Of a stretch of 64,000 nucleotides of DNA, positions 1 through 12,155 are shown one piece after another. This DNA comes from Lineus longissimus (lineage: Eukaryota; Nemertea; Pilidiophora; Heteronemertea; Lineidae): contig NC_088309.1 in assembly GCF_910592395.1 (NCBI RefSeq), positions 13,950,599-14,014,598 of the forward strand, in the 5' to 3' direction. The notes under the pieces were generated by a model. It was not told where the DNA came from. It did no database searches and saw nothing but the letters and a program-made list of their open reading frames with translations. Within the stretch, counting starts at the first letter, position 1, and every line of letters begins with the position of its first letter. Position numbers and translations under genes: made by a program.

Positions 1-1356
1 CAAGTTTCGGTCTGATGCGTTTCATGGTTTGGCCACCAGGGGGCCAAGCGTTAAAAGTGAAAATATGCAATATCTCCCTTAATAGTAGTTGGGAAATTTT
101 GAAAAAATGGTAGGTACTTCTAGCAAAGGTGCATCATATATCCTCCGGGTTTTTGATTTGACCTCCTTTTCAAGGTCACAGAGGTCAAAGTTTGCTGATT
201 CACTGAACAGTAGCATGTTTCCTATCTATTTTAGCTAGAAGGTTTTAAACCAGTGTGGACATGTATCTGGGGATTCTCTATTCCACCCCTAAAATTTCGG
301 CCGTTCGGACATCAAATATGGCCGCCAGGCAGCCATCTTGAAAAATAAACACAGTACTATTACTCCGAAACTAATGATCGGATTGCAACCAAATTTGATC
401 TGTGGATGTATTTCTATGTACTCTCTACTAAATCCTTGATTTGTTATCAAATGTGATAGCCAATATGGGTGCCAGGCGGGTATCTTGAAAAATTCTTAGT
501 TTGGCCACCCGGGGGCCAAATTTAATGTCCAAAGTTAAAATGTTTGATTGCTCGTTTAATAGTGGTCTGATTTTCATAACATTTTTATGGTAGGTACTCC
601 TAGCAAGGATACATTTCATAAATGTGGGTTTTTGATTTGACCTACTTCTCAAGGTCACAGAGGTCAAAGTTTTCCTATGGCACCGCCATTTTACAATGAC
701 GACACGTTTTGTCACTGCTTTAGCTACAGATCCCTAACTTGGTACGAATGTACCCCTATACTCTTAGACTAAACTGCAGTCTTTTTCCAATTCTCAGTTT
801 GGCCAGCAGGGCCCCAAATGTTAATAGTGGACTCTCCCCTAAGGGTGCCTTGAAATGCTGCTAAGTGGGATGTCATAGTCTAAGCCTAGGCAAATGCAGG
901 ATTAATTAACCTCTACAGAGCCCTAGGAATTTCAGATGATGGTTGTTTCTTGTACTAGACACAAGCAAACAACATAATTATCCTATTCCTAAGCATTTCC
1001 ATAATGGGTCATCTGTAAACCAAAGGACTTTTTTTAAAAAGGTGTGTTAATGCTGATGACTTGTTGCATGGAATTGCTTATTTGTTCTTTTGGTAGGCAT
1101 GCCTTGCATGTTTTGCTGCTTCAAGCTTTTTTTCTGCTGCTGTTTTAACGATTACTGGTCAGATCACAAAATTGTCTACTCTGCTTTATCATACCTGTAG
1201 TCACCTCAATTAAATTCAACTTACGCATTATTTTATCTCTCATGTAATTTCATTGTAAAACATTACTTCATTTCTTTCTTACATTTAAAACCATGCTAAT
1301 GCTTCATCCATCTTACCTTCACAAGAGGTGAGCACAATGGCCCTGGCCATTTCATT
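1..1356 (+). repeat. ~1.15-kb CACCT/AGGTGAG repeat family, copy 1 (diverged, 5' end outside window)
   Basis: Shares blocks with copies at 10996-12155, 33376-34531 and inverted 62935-64000: the 'ggccaccagggggcc' block, repeated 'tcaaggtcacagaggtcaaa' modules and the 3' end 'aggtgagcacaatggccc'. It is the most diverged copy. Roughly 850-1300 differs from the other copies and holds a Helitron endonuclease remnant, so this copy is probably interrupted. No protein coding is seen. Confidence 0.75.
1147..1200 (+). pseudogene. Remnant of Helitron endonuclease C-terminus
   Basis: Eighteen codons read N-D-Y-W-S-D-H-K-I-V-Y-S-A-L-S-Y-L-stop. They match, with one or two conservative changes, the end of the endonuclease domain at 39506-39988 (W-S-D-H-K-I-I-Y-S-A-L-S-Y-L-stop). 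The SDH triad is the catalytic Asp-His of the AP-endonuclease-like fold. Nothing upstream is still readable, so this is a short 3' fragment of a Helitron-2-type element. Confidence 0.55.
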
Positions 1357-1480
1357 CAGATTTTAGGAGGATTGTTATTCGACTTGGAAGTGTATAGTAG
1401 TGTGGTCAATTTGGTTAATTGAAACTAGTGTGATCATGTTGTTGGCTGAATGGGTTCACCAGGGAGGCAAGTGTGCTCAT
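1201..1480. other. Non-coding stretch
   Basis: AT-rich sequence holding the end of repeat copy 1 (1320-1356). No supported gene. Further exons of the OB-fold gene at 1533-1981 could lie here, but I see no clear acceptor and coding run. Confidence 0.4.
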
Positions 1481-1532
1481 GTCAAGTTTACCGAAGGAAT
1501 TCACGAAATAGATGAAATATTATGTGACATAC

Positions 1533-1981
1533 CTGGATGACTTTGCCGCTAATTGAGACTTTGCTTTTGGATGGCGAGGCCCTGGCCGTTGCGATGTTTA
1601 TGAGTGGCTGTTCTGGAGGATTGATAAGTTCAAGGCCATCTTGTTTTATCTGCTGAGGCAGGTTGACATGTTTGGTTTTGAAGAACTTGGTTGCGTTGTT
1701 TGAAGTGAGATGAGTTCCTTTGGATGCATAGTTCTTAATGAGGAGTGTTTGATCAGTCTGGAATTTTACTGCATGTTCGACTGAGTAAATGTTGATCTTC
1801 GTAGCCATAGTTTGGTCTCCAACTGCAGCACTCCACATACAGACTGTCTTTCCATCTTTGTCAGTGAACGTTTTCTTTGAACTGACTGCGATGACCGTCA
1901 CTTTGATTGGCTCCTGTATATTGCGCTGAGAGGTTTTCAGAACTTTGGTTAAAGTCATGATGACTGATGTTTGATTGCGTT
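1533..1981 (-). CDS. OB-fold (RPA-like) protein, internal exon
   Basis: A minus-strand open stretch is bounded by an acceptor (ttttcag, just above 1981) and a GTATGT donor (just below 1533), so it looks like an internal exon. The product reads like an RPA-type OB-fold: a start such as MTLTKVLKTSQ, then beta-strand-rich sequence with KTFTDKDGK, VCMWSAAVGDQT, KINIYS and LLIKNYASKG. Animal Helitrons of the Helentron/Helitron2 kind are known to carry an RPA-like single-strand DNA-binding protein, and this exon lies just 3' of the Helitron 1 endonuclease on the same strand. I infer it is the Helitron's RPA-like accessory gene. Upstream and downstream exons were not found. A host RPA paralogue is the alternative. 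Confidence 0.5.
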
Positions 1982-2188
1982 CTGAAAATAGAAAGGAGAT
2001 AAGATTATGGATAATGAGAGTTAAGATTATGGATAATGGGATGACGTAAGTGGCATTGAATAGTTTGGTTTTGTTAGGCATTGAGCTGTAGGAAGTTTGG
2101 GTTGCATGCCGTTTGTGGCATGGCAATACATCACGTTACAAACATGGCTTATGTTTGAGCAGGCATGTTTGAGCAATGTTGAAGGTGT

Positions 2189-2950
2189 CTATATTAGGCA
2201 ATATACTGGGTCATGGTAGCTGTAATATGTTGACAATACGCCATTGGGTGTGATTTGCTGGTGGACTTCACCATTGATTGAGGGGGCATGCTTAACATAG
2301 ATATGGTCAATGAGGGTACCACCAGTTGTTGTAGGCTGTGATATCAGTTGACGATACTGGTGATTGGCAAATTGGTTGTTAATTGGAATTCCTGGTTTCA
2401 AGAGGTCTTCGTTAAAGTTGCCATTAATGATAATTTGTTTGTATTCTTGTTGATTGATGTTATGGAGCAAAGTGTTTAGTGATGGTGAAAACTGTGCAAT
2501 AGTTTGAGACAGGGGGCGATAAATGACGACCACCAGGACCTGCCGATTTGGGACTTCAATTGCCAAGTATTCCATATTGTCAGTGTGGAGGTTAATGGTG
2601 TTGTGGGGAACTGTGTCACGTACATAAATGGCAACGCCACCTCCTTTTTGGCAATGGAAAGGTGAGGAATTTAGGTATGATGCACTGCGACTTCGATGCA
2701 GGAAAGTGAAATTTGTTCTTTTCAAGTTGATACTTGGAGTTGTTGGTAGCCAAGTTTCGGTCAAGCATAATATATCACATGACATATCTTGGTTGTTCTG
2801 GAGATCTGGGAAGTGCGTTGAAAGTCCTTGGATATTGTGATGTATGATTTTGAGTAAGTGCTCTTTGGTGTTTGATATGTGGCCAGTATTGTCTTCTTCG
2901 AGGAGAGGCATTTTGTCTAAGTTGATTGATACATCCTTTTGGCAGTACAA
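2189..2950 (-). pseudogene. Helitron 1 endonuclease domain (AP-endonuclease/EEP fold)
   Basis: Exonuclease-endonuclease-phosphatase domain at the C-terminus of the Helitron polyprotein. Visible motifs in order: HHNIQGLSTH (first strand and Asn), DILCLTETW (catalytic Glu), GGGVAIYVRD, VVVIYRPLS, IIINGNFNED (usually GDFN; here GNFN, so the first catalytic Asp is changed), then LIDHIYVK and the terminal YSYHDPVY. The frame differs from the helicase at 2917-4005 and overlaps its end, so a frameshift near 2945 separates two domains that were once fused. Such endonuclease domains are a known feature of animal Helentron-type elements and are thought to come from CR1-like retrotransposons. Confidence 0.8.
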
Positions 2951-4005
2951 AGCAAGTATAAACCTTGTAGTGAGGTGACACGACTGAGAGCAACGTATGC
3001 TTGGCCTGGTGCAAAAATTTTCTGAAGGGAAATGACAGCCTCAGTTAGGGTCATGCCTTGGGTTTTGTGGACGGTACAGGCCCAAGCAAGAGAGAGAGGG
3101 TATTGAGTGTGTGTGGTGTTGGTGCCAAGTACGTTAGTTTGGATTGGCTCAATGAAGACAGAAGTGAGTAAATGTGGTTGTTTGTACTTTGATGTGTACA
3201 TAGCCTGTATGCCAATATTCGAGTTGTTGAATTTAACAGCTATAGCTCTTGGTAGTTGTGTGTCATGCCCAGTGTTTTGGATTATGGCTGTTATAGTACC
3301 TCTTGCTCCATTTACTAGTCCGTCCATGACATCTATATTACGCGTGAGCATGATTTGTGCACCGACTCCTATGTCAATTTGTGTTGGTAAATTGCAAGAT
3401 GCCTGTTTTGCTACAGAGTTTGTTTTCCTACTTGAACTTGTAGCAGTACCAGTGTGCATGGTATCTTGTGCAATTAATTGTATGACTGGGGAGTGTAGTT
3501 GTTGCAATCTGCGCTGGTTGTGTTCGTTGACTTCTTTATTTGTTGGGAAGATGTGCAAAGCATTTTTTGGATAGAGTGGGTTGTCTTTTGCAATAATTCT
3601 GCTTTGGAGTATTTGTTCATCTTGTGGCAGAAGTGGTTCTGTGATAGTTCTTTTCCGGATTCTATTGAGCAAGTGTGCAAATTGGCCTTCTTCTTTTTGC
3701 TGCATGATTTGTGACAATTCGACATGTGTGAAAATGCCTGACCACTTGTTGTGAAGTTCTTCTGGAGGCAAATTGCAAAGTAATTTGTAATGAACTGGGG
3801 GTAGCTGATAGAAATCGCTGAATGCCGGAAATGTGACCCCACCAAACAACAAGTCAACACCTTTGATCTGAGCCAATCTGCCATGGATGTAGTTAAGCAA
3901 GGTGTTATTAATCATTGACACTTCATCAAGGATGAAGATACGGATGTCACACCACTTACACCGCAATGTGTTCAATTTGTCCTCAGTGAGCGGAACATAA
4001 GGCAA
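2917..4005 (-). pseudogene. Helitron 1 PIF1-type helicase, C-terminal half
   Basis: Carries superfamily 1B helicase motifs: FILDEVSM (Walker B, motif II), FSDFYQLPPV (motif III region), IMLTRNIDVMDGLVNGARG, WACTVHKTQGMT (motif V) and AYVALSRVTSLQGL (motif VI). Motif I (Walker A) lies upstream at 3972-5933 in another frame, so a frameshift near 3990-4005 cuts the helicase in two. The endonuclease follows at 2189-2950. Role: 5'-3' unwinding during rolling-circle transposition. Confidence 0.85.
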
Positions 4006-7000
4006 TTTGAGTGAAGCGGAATATTAAAGGCACTGTGAACAGTGCGGCCAGATATGTTGAAGGCGGCAGGACCAGTGGATGCAGTGATGAGGACAGTAGC
4101 ATTTGATGGATTGTTGGCAAGAGTTTGGAGCAATTTCTCCGATTCATATTTGATGGCTTTAATTAGGTGGCTTTTTCCTGTTCCACCTGGGCCAGAAATC
4201 ATAAGGTGAAGTGGGGGTGGGGATAATTGTCCATTGCGGATGGAGAGGCACCATTTGCGAACAGTGTTGAAGAGCATGGATTGTTGTTGATTGAGGCTTT
4301 GAAGTACTTGTTTAGCTTCAGCCTCTGAAATTCCATTGGGTGAATTATCAAATTCAAGAGTTGATTTTGCTTGCAAATCATCTATGCCATGAACTGGATG
4401 GGGATTTTGTGCCAAGTCAGGTATGGGGACATCAGAGTCATCCAATTCATTCATGGAGTCAGAGGGAACATGTGGATGAGGAATGTTAAGACGTTCTTCT
4501 TCTACTGTGGGAGCTATTTGTGCCCATGCATCTTCGAGGATAGGTGAATTTTGGAAGTGTTCCCATGCAGCATCTAATGGTGCACTGTTTGCCTCAAACT
4601 GGCTCCTGTTGAATTCGACAATGTTGCGCACATATTGCAAGTTGGAGTCGTCGGATAAGGCAACAGCACCTTGTTCATAAAATTGCGGACTACTTTCAAA
4701 TGGGGGAGGAAGCAATTGTTTCTTGTGTGTGAATGGAAGGTACAGAGTCAGAAGATTGCAGTAGAATTTCTCCGGGAATTCAGTTTTGGAGAATTTGGGG
4801 GACCTGATAATGGCTGGGGAGCTTTTTGTCCTTTTTTGAATGAAGCCCATCCTGTTTTTCAGTGCTATAGTTTTGTTCTTTTGGTCCTCTGTTGCGTTTA
4901 TTTGTGTTTTTATATCATCTGTATCAATTTGACCTGGAGTTGTTGGTTGTTCGTCTTTGCGTGTAGCATTCTGGGAATACACAATTCTGTAGTGGGAAGC
5001 AAAAACTACAAGGCACATGGTTACAAATTCAGGAGTATCTGGTCGTGCTTTGTAGCGATCTATGATGGACTTCATCCAGATGTCATCAGTGTTTTGGTTT
5101 TGTTTTGACTGAATCACTGCCAGTGGCAAACTCATTCGCGTTGAATTTGGGTCAGTGGGGATGAATAATGTTTGCCGTGAGGACTGTTTCAGTTTCATTC
5201 CTGAAACCCTGTAAACAGCTTCCTGAGCACTAACCTCGCGATTAGTGAGATACACTCTGCCAAGTTGTTTCATAACTTGAATGGCGTCAGCTTTGTCATC
5301 AGATTGATGTATTTCCTCCTGAGCATGCTTGAGAAGTTCGCCCATTTCATGTTCTCCTTTTGATATGTAGCTCAAAATGTACATAACACACGTGTATGGA
5401 TTGAGGATGAATTGGATGTCCATATTTGCATTCCATGCACGTAGGAGTTGGGGGTTATAGTTGTTCACCCAGGCATCTTTTGGTTGCCGTTTCAGAATTA
5501 TGTTGTCTCTTTGGGACATAATGACCAAGCTTGCTTCATACTGTTGTAGAGTCAAACCAGCTATGTCAAGTACTTGTTGTACCGTTGTGCTTACAGATGA
5601 CTCATCATTGGGAAGAGTAGCAATAGCTGTCCACAATTTCTGCAGGTTGGCCTTTGCTGTTGCTTTAGACATTTTTTCAGTGTGGACATTTTTTGATGTG
5701 TCCGAGGACACATTTGGTTGACAGTCAGAATCAGATGATTGGTCATTAAGGTTGTTTGCATTTGTTATCTGTGCATCAGGATCAGTTTCATCTCTAGACA
5801 TTGCTAGTCTGATGATCATTGTTTGAAGAGCTGGGCTTTTTGGGAAATTGTATCTACATATTTTACCACCCTTCTTGCATGACAGGCCATGGCCTTTGTT
5901 ATGAGACTGAACTTGTTTCACAATATTATACAACTCAGGATTGTCAATTGGATCTGGTAGTTCAGCCGATATGTAGCGGTCAATGAAAGCATATATTTCA
6001 TCATCGCTGTTGTGGTCAATATTAGGGGCATCCTGTATCTAGAATAAGCAATGGATATGAGGAGAGCCTCTCGCTTGAAACTCAGTCCTATAGAAGTAAT
6101 CAGTTATCTTCCCAATAGGAGCCGAATCATCAAATAGAAGTTTGCCAAATAGCATTTGAACTCTGTAGTTATACATTCTTGAAGCCATTACTGGATTCTC
6201 CCTCAATAATTTTGTTTTGTCCTTGTAAGTTAGTTGGTCAACAGGGATGTACTTGCTATTGTTGCCTACTTGTAGTGCTGCAAGTACTTCAGGCCAGCGC
6301 ATGTCAGCAGCAGAAAAGGTGACGAACCAAGTGGGGACTCCTATTTGTCTGATCATTGCAAACAGATCCTTGAGTGTTTTTTCCCAAAATGGTGGCGTTC
6401 CTCTAATAGGTTGTAGGAAGTGATAGCCTAAATCTGACATCAGCAGTTTCTTAATGCTTTGTGAGTCAGTCATCATACTGGCCTTTATTTTTTGGCCCTG
6501 ACCTGTTGACGGAGCACCTTTTCTGACAGCAATTGATATGCTTGATTGAACTTGGTTCAATTCACTCATATACTGAGCAAAGAAGATATAATTTGTGTCG
6601 CTTGAGAACCGATTGTCAGCATTGAAGAGGCGTGCATTGAAATAACGATTTAGGCTAAGCCGAACTGACCTATCAATGTTGTAGTGAAAGTTTCCTTTGG
6701 GGAATTGCTGGGGAAATGACTTCGCCTCAATATTAGGTGTTTTCAATATTGATACAGGATGGCTGCTTTCTGCTGGTGCCAAACATACAGTTACATTGGT
6801 GTGATCCAAAACATGTTGGCCAATATTTACTGGCTGGAGGCATGTATCTTGAGGCAAGAATGAAGAAGGGTTATCATATGAATCAGCAGTTGAATCATGT
6901 TGGTTTGATGTATATATTGCATCGTCCAACTGCCCAGCTGAGTTATGAACATTTGTCATGTTGGTGTCAAGTGACACACCATCACTGGAAAGTTGTGCTT

Positions 7001-7916
7001 GATGACATGTTTGCAGAGGCTGACTGGTTGAACCATATTGAAGAACAGAAGTTGGCACTTGAGATGACGAATTCATGGTTACTTTCTGTTTGTCCTCTAC
7101 AAGAGAACTGTTGTGGCGCTGTGTTGACTGGGGTGGTTGTTGGTGAAGTGTGGCATTATCACTGGTTGTGTGCGAAACTGGGCAGTTTTTCATACTGCAG
7201 TTGGAAGTGTCATTGCCAGCAATCAAATCAATATTAGCTGCAACATTGTCTTCTTGCCAGGAGTTATTAATATTCACATTTTTGTAGAGCTCATTGTTTG
7301 TAATGAGATACTGCAGGGCCTTTTCAAGTTTTTGGGGATGAACAAGTGAATGTGACACGTGGCCTTTGTACTGTAATTTACGTTTTAATTTGACTTTGAC
7401 AAAAGCAGACTCGTCAATTCCCCTCGCCAATGTTGTGATGGTAGTTGATATATTGGATGGTACTGATACAACTGGGCCATGAACACCGTTTTGGCCACCC
7501 TTTGGCAATGGCACAATTTTTGCAAATGGTATATGCAGTGCAAGAAGTTGTTTCTCAAGGAAATTGATATTTTGTAATTCTGGAGGTATGTCGTCTAATT
7601 GCAGGTCATTAGCTGCAGCCACATGTGGCATGTGACCCCTTTGCAAATATTGATGGCATGAATGACAAATCCATTCATGTTTGCGTGAATCAGGAAATTG
7701 GCATTGGTTTTGGCATAGGTCATTAGAAGAACACTGATGGTGATATTTCCCTGTCAAATACTTGGCAGCATTTTCTGCTTTGAGTGCATTTGTAGTGTAT
7801 TTGGAACGATTCACTTAAACAACTTGGTTTTGAAACAGCAGGCGATGGCAAACGGTACATATGTATTCAGGGGGCAATTTAATTGCATTGCGCAACTTAT
7901 TGATTGCTTGTTGAGT
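3972..7916 (-). pseudogene. Helitron 1 Rep endonuclease plus helicase N-terminal half
   Basis: One frame with two internal stops. An N-terminal cysteine-rich segment (CTVCHRLLF before the TAA at 7815; then WICHSCHQYL) matches the DUF6570-like zinc region of animal Helitrons. The Helitron-like N domain follows (YMSELNQVQSSI; TWFVTFSAADMRWPEVL), then the HUH motif region FQARGSPHIHCLF, at which a conserved Trp codon has become TAG (6039-6041). Beyond the stop come CRYNFPKSP, the Rep tyrosine motif [10 protein letters not shown] and the Walker A motif [10 protein letters not shown] of the helicase. Role: single-strand nicking and joining by Rep, coupled to the helicase. Without the two stops this part would be intact up to the frameshift near 3990. 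Confidence 0.85.
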
Positions 7917-9416
7917 TTAATCTGTGTGTGCAAGATGTTTAGTGCTGGTGTTTGACAGGGGAATTGAGCAGCATAGCGACTGTTTATGTGGATTTACTGT
8001 AAGTTGAGTATTGGTATTATGTGTCGTTCCAAGGCATTCAGTTGACAAGTAATGATCTGTTTTCTTCACATGGTCCATTAATGTAGGCTTAGAGCCATAG
8101 CGTTGTCTCTTTGGCCTTTGGGACTTGGGACAATTTTGTGGTTGAAGCCGGCGCTTTGAGGTTTGTGTATGGACTGCTGCTTGTGGTGAAGTGACATTGG
8201 CTTGTTCCTTAACAACACAGGCATGACATGATCCAAGGCATTCAGTTGAAAAGTAATGATCTCTTTTATTGGCATGGTCCATACATGTATGCCTGGAGTC
8301 GTAGCATTGTCTCTTTGGCCTTTGGGACTTGGGAAAATTCTGCGGTTGAAGGCGGCGTTTTGAGGCTTGTTTACATGTATAGACTGTTGCTTGTGGTGAA
8401 GTGACATTGGCTTGTTCCTTAACAACACATGTATGACATGAAGGTCTTTTGAGAGCAGGCAATTCTTTGTTTCTCGTGTCCACATTGGCGTTTTTGGCAG
8501 ATGTTTTGGTATGAAGCCGTTCATTTTGATATTGGAAATATTTACCAAGGCTAGGTGACGCAAACTTAGGAATTGGCTTGAAAATTTGAAGTGGTGCAAT
8601 GTCAAACTGAGTTTGCTGATTTGCAGCATGATTGTATAATATCTGAATATGATTTGCCACACTTTCCACATTTTTGAAACTTAGTAGTACAGCAGTACCA
8701 TTCTCATCAACGACACCTTTTGAATTGCGGCTATGTGAATCAAATATATAGAATGAATTCGCATGACACCAAATTGCTATTGTATATCCCGAAGTTGTCA
8801 TTAAACATGCTTTATATTTTATGCCAAGCGATTGTTGCAAGGCTGATAATAGTGATGGTGTATTATTGGGAGTATTCAAGTTATCGCAATTGGGATTAAG
8901 TGGTAGAAGACCATAGACCTTTGGATGAAAACATGCCTATACAGTTTTCTGAATTGTTGGTATAACAAAGCTTGAAGGCAATTCAGTTGTTTCCATATAG
9001 TCTTGAGCATGAGGGGTGTTCCTATACATGTGGTCACCCCAGTGGAGTATGTTATCCAAATCAGATGTGTCCCAATGTGTAGGGGCCTTTGTTGCATGAA
9101 ACAAAAGTGCTACATATGCTATAGCAGTACACTGCTTACCTGCCGATACTGCTGGAAAATGTGGCGAACCCTGATGGAATGAAGCTTTGGTGCAAAGTGT
9201 CATGGGGTAATGCAAAGGTTGAATGCTATTGCTAGGTTTCGACACGTTAACTGGCAATTTAGCAAAGGGGAATGGTTTCAGAGGTAATTCTGAATCAGAG
9301 GATTTGTTGAATGCAATTGTACGGGATTTCTCCTTGGCGTTCCTGCGGACTTTGCCTAGTGATTTTAGTGAACGAGGCATGATTACAGTAAATAAATAAA
9401 TGAGCAAACTACTCAA
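7917..9416 (-). pseudogene. Helitron 1 cysteine-peptidase-like protein
   Basis: Same frame throughout with one TAG at 8937-8939. The first part carries SAGKQCTAIAYVALLFH (candidate nucleophile Cys) and DLDNILHWGDHMYR. After the stop come YKACLMTTSGYTIAIWC and SFYIFDSHSRNSKG, which supplies a candidate Asp/His pair. The arrangement resembles papain-fold tegument-type deubiquitinating peptidases. That is a fold guess from motif order, not a database result. The homologous protein of Helitron 2 (17136-18146) has the same two blocks in one frame. The C-terminal part contains a ~68-residue direct duplication (VVKEQANVTSPQA... KRRLQPQN...). It is in frame with the downstream Rep, so it was probably the N-terminus of one polyprotein. 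Confidence 0.65.
8040..8440 (-). repeat. Two-copy ~200-bp tandem duplication in the peptidase gene
   Basis: The blocks around 8040-8235 and 8236-8440 are direct repeats. Both contain 'gtgacattggcttgttcctt' and 'tctctttggcctttgggact' and encode the same basic, Cys/His-containing segment twice. Confidence 0.75.
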
Positions 9417-10731
9417 CTAGACACTTGATGAGGTGTATATAATAGAAGAGTGTTTTTATGTTTTTGTTTAGCGAAAGCAGAGATAAAAATTATATGGACT
9501 TTGTAAATTGCAAGTTGGCCTCAGAGGATATAGACCAATAGAGAGGTAGGTAGGAATTGGGTTTGGCTATCAGCACAAAAAATTGTAGGCGGGAAAGTGC
9601 GGCAATAGATTTTGGATGTGGTGGTATACTTGTTGTGGAAATATGTGGATGTGGTGGTATACTTGTGGAAATATGTGGAAGTGAATGAGATGACGAGTGG
9701 AAATATTTAGGCAGAATGCAGTAGGAATGGAAATAAGCAGAAGTCGATGTGTGGAGATGAAAACTGGATGCAGTCAGACAAAGTGGCAGATATTTAAATC
9801 AATAAATGACTACCCTATCCATAGCATTAAACAAAGGCTACATGTACAGTCATATAGCCGTAGGCCTACAAGTACAACATCTGATTCTGAACATGTAAAA
9901 ACGGCCAAGTCATGAAGTAAGTACTGAAAATGCAAGGCTACGCCTACGGGGATGCATTCAACCACACATTCACTTTTATTAACAGCAAAAAGTTAAGTGC
10001 TGTTGATTCAAAGGACTGAGTGAAATGAAAGCAATTTCCAGATCTTAATTTATATCATGCATGTGTGTGGTCATCTCAGGACACATTCTACTCAAGCACA
10101 TGAGCGCATGTGGCTGTGGTCGTACGTCGATATGTAGCGTCCCGTAGTTAGTCTATAGACTATAGGCCTAAAGGCTTCCTTACGCTTTAAATATATCGAA
10201 ATAATCAATTTATTCAGCGGTGAAACCTGTACATGATATATTGGCAGACAGTGATGAAGTTACCTGACTATAGGATAACGTGAATATTGCCGAAATGGAT
10301 AAAAAAACAGGGAATTTTACCTTTATTCTTAGAACCGAGTTTACTACGACCGCACATCAAGCTGTCTTGAGTGGAAAGAAAGTTTCGAAGCTTGTGGACG
10401 GATGACTTCGCTCGGATTGGGTAGTCTTCCGCTGCCAGGGGTTAGAATTCGATACAGCACACAGTATCGGCAACAGGGCGTGATATGAAAACAAATCGTG
10501 TTTACTGCAGTGGTGCAATAATTTATTCGGCTAAGCATGACAACATGACAAATATCAGCATTAAGCGCATTAGAACTATTTCTTATAAACGTAATGATAC
10601 AAATCTTAGAAAGCACTGTTATTCGGCTCTTTCCGAGAGTTTCTGAATGGGTTAGTTCAATACACGCACCTGGAATTGGCAATTGGCAATTGGCAATGTG
10701 CCAAGGGAAGTTGCATGCATCATCATCTGAT
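9417..10731. other. Non-coding stretch between Helitron 1 and a MITE
   Basis: No supported gene. It contains two ~31-bp tandem units around 9615-9690 ('gatgtggtggtatacttgt...ggaaatatgtg') and a short (attggca)n run at 10672-10698. Open frames at 10344-10682 lack family signatures. Confidence 0.5.
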
Positions 10732-10859
10732 CATGGAGGTATTATAATACTGTGTAGACTCTATTTAGCCGGTCTGAATCTGAAGCCTTTTGTACAGGCG
10801 CCCTTCAACCGGCTTAATAGCGTCTCCACAGTATTTATATTATAATACCTCCCTCCATG
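10732..10859. mobile_element. Small MITE-like inverted repeat
   Basis: The left end 'catggaggtattataatact' pairs with the right end 'tattataatacctccctccatg', and inside these tgtagac pairs with gtctcca. The 128-bp size, AT-rich arms and terminal inverted repeats are MITE-like. No target duplication was recognised. Confidence 0.6.
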
Positions 10860-10995
10860 CACACATGGCTCTGCTGCCAATTTTTTCTTCAAATGATCTA
10901 GGTGTCAATCATGCACTTGTGGGTACTGGCACCACGTAGGTAACTTCTGATCTGATCTTAAGTGGCAGGTTTTTGGTGCTTTGTCCTGGTGCTCA

Positions 10996-11051
10996 TTTTT
11001 AGCTCACCTCTTAGCAGAGGTGAGCTTATCCCATACCGTGGCGTCCGTCGT

Positions 11052-11090
<39 letters not shown>

Positions 11091-12155
11091 GCGTCGTCGT
11101 CGTCGTCGTCGTCGTCCGTCGTCCGTTAGCAGGGCACGTTTCGTAACTGTTAGAGCTATTGAGTTGAAACTTGGTACACATGTACCCTTATGTAATGACA
11201 CCTGGGAGACCAAGTTTCGGTCCGATTCGTTTCATGGTTTGGCCACCAGGGGGCCAAACGTTAAAATTGAAAATATGCAATATCTCCCTCAATAGTAGTC
11301 GGGAAATTTTGAAAAAAATATGGTAGGTACTTCTAGCAAAGGTGCATCATATATCCTCCGGGTTTTTGATTTGACCTCCTTTTCAAGGTCACAGAGGTCA
11401 AATGGTGTAAATTGGCCGTTAGGATGTAACGATGGCACGTTTCTAAACTGCAATGACTATTGATACCAAATTTGGTACACATTTACCCCTTAGTCAGCTG
11501 ATCTCAGGGACCGAAGTTTGGTCCAATATGATTCACCACTTGACCACCAGGGGGCAAAATCCAAAAACCTTAAAAATGTGATTATTCCTTAACTTCTTGC
11601 CCGATTGCCACCAATTTGATATCATGGGTACATCTAACCACCATACAGTATATGTCACACAGGTTTTTAATTTGACCTTCTTGTCAAGGTCACAGAGGTC
11701 AAATGGCGTAAATTCGCCGTCAGGCCGTAACAATGGCACGTTTCTTAACTGCAATGACTATTGATCACAAATTAAGTACACATGTACCCCTTGGTCAGGT
11801 GATCTCAGGTACCGAAGTTTGGTGCGATCTGATTTGCCGTTTGGCCTCCAGGGAGGGGGCCAAATCCTAAATTCTTCAAAATGCCATTATTCCTAGTAAT
11901 GACTTGCCCGATTGGCACCAATTTTATATCATAGGTACATCTAATTCTAACAACCATTCAATGTGTCACCCGGGTCTTCTTTGATTTGACCTACTTTTCA
12001 AGGTCACAGAGGTCGAATGTACTGTAAATTGGCCATTTTGGGGAAATTGTAATTGCTTGGACCTACATCAAACCTAACACTACATGACACAAGACCATGC
12101 TCTTTATCCATCTTTCCTCCACATGAGGTGAGCACAATGGCCCTGGCCATTTCAT
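10996..12155 (+). repeat. ~1.15-kb CACCT/AGGTGAG repeat family, copy 2
   Basis: Begins 'agctcacctcttagcagagg' (a short palindrome) and ends 'aggtgagcacaatggccctg', so the ends contain AGCTCACCT and AGGTGAGC in inverted orientation. Inside are a (GTC)n microsatellite and about three ~300-bp modules, each with a 'tcaaggtcacagaggtca' block. Nearly identical to copy 3 at 33376-34531 and to inverted copy 4 at 62935-64000. It has no coding capacity, so it is a non-autonomous element of unknown class. Confidence 0.85.
11042..11121 (+). repeat. (GTC)n microsatellite inside repeat copy 2
   Basis: About 26 near-perfect GTC units. The long Arg-rich open frames on either strand are artefacts of this array. 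Copy 3 lacks the expansion and copy 4 has it at the window end. Confidence 0.95.

Larger units (their letters stand above)
1533..9416 (-). mobile_element. Helitron 1 (Helentron/Helitron2-like, near full length, inactivated)
   Basis: Minus-strand order is peptidase-like domain, cysteine-rich region, Rep with HUH, PIF1-type helicase, endonuclease, then an OB-fold exon. From 9416 to 3972 all coding lies in one frame with only four in-frame stops (TAG 8937-8939, TAA 7917-7919, TAA 7815-7817, TAG 6039-6041). Two frameshifts follow, near 3990-4005 and near 2945. This points to an ancestral single polyprotein of about 2400 codons that decayed recently. I could not identify the element termini, so the coordinates are those of the coding region. 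Confidence 0.8.

Noticed and set aside
10344-10682. 112-codon minus-strand open frame
   Set aside because: No family motif and no splice context; it is next to simple repeats and a MITE.
11004-11295. Arg-rich open frames on both strands
   Set aside because: They are translations of the (GTC)n microsatellite.
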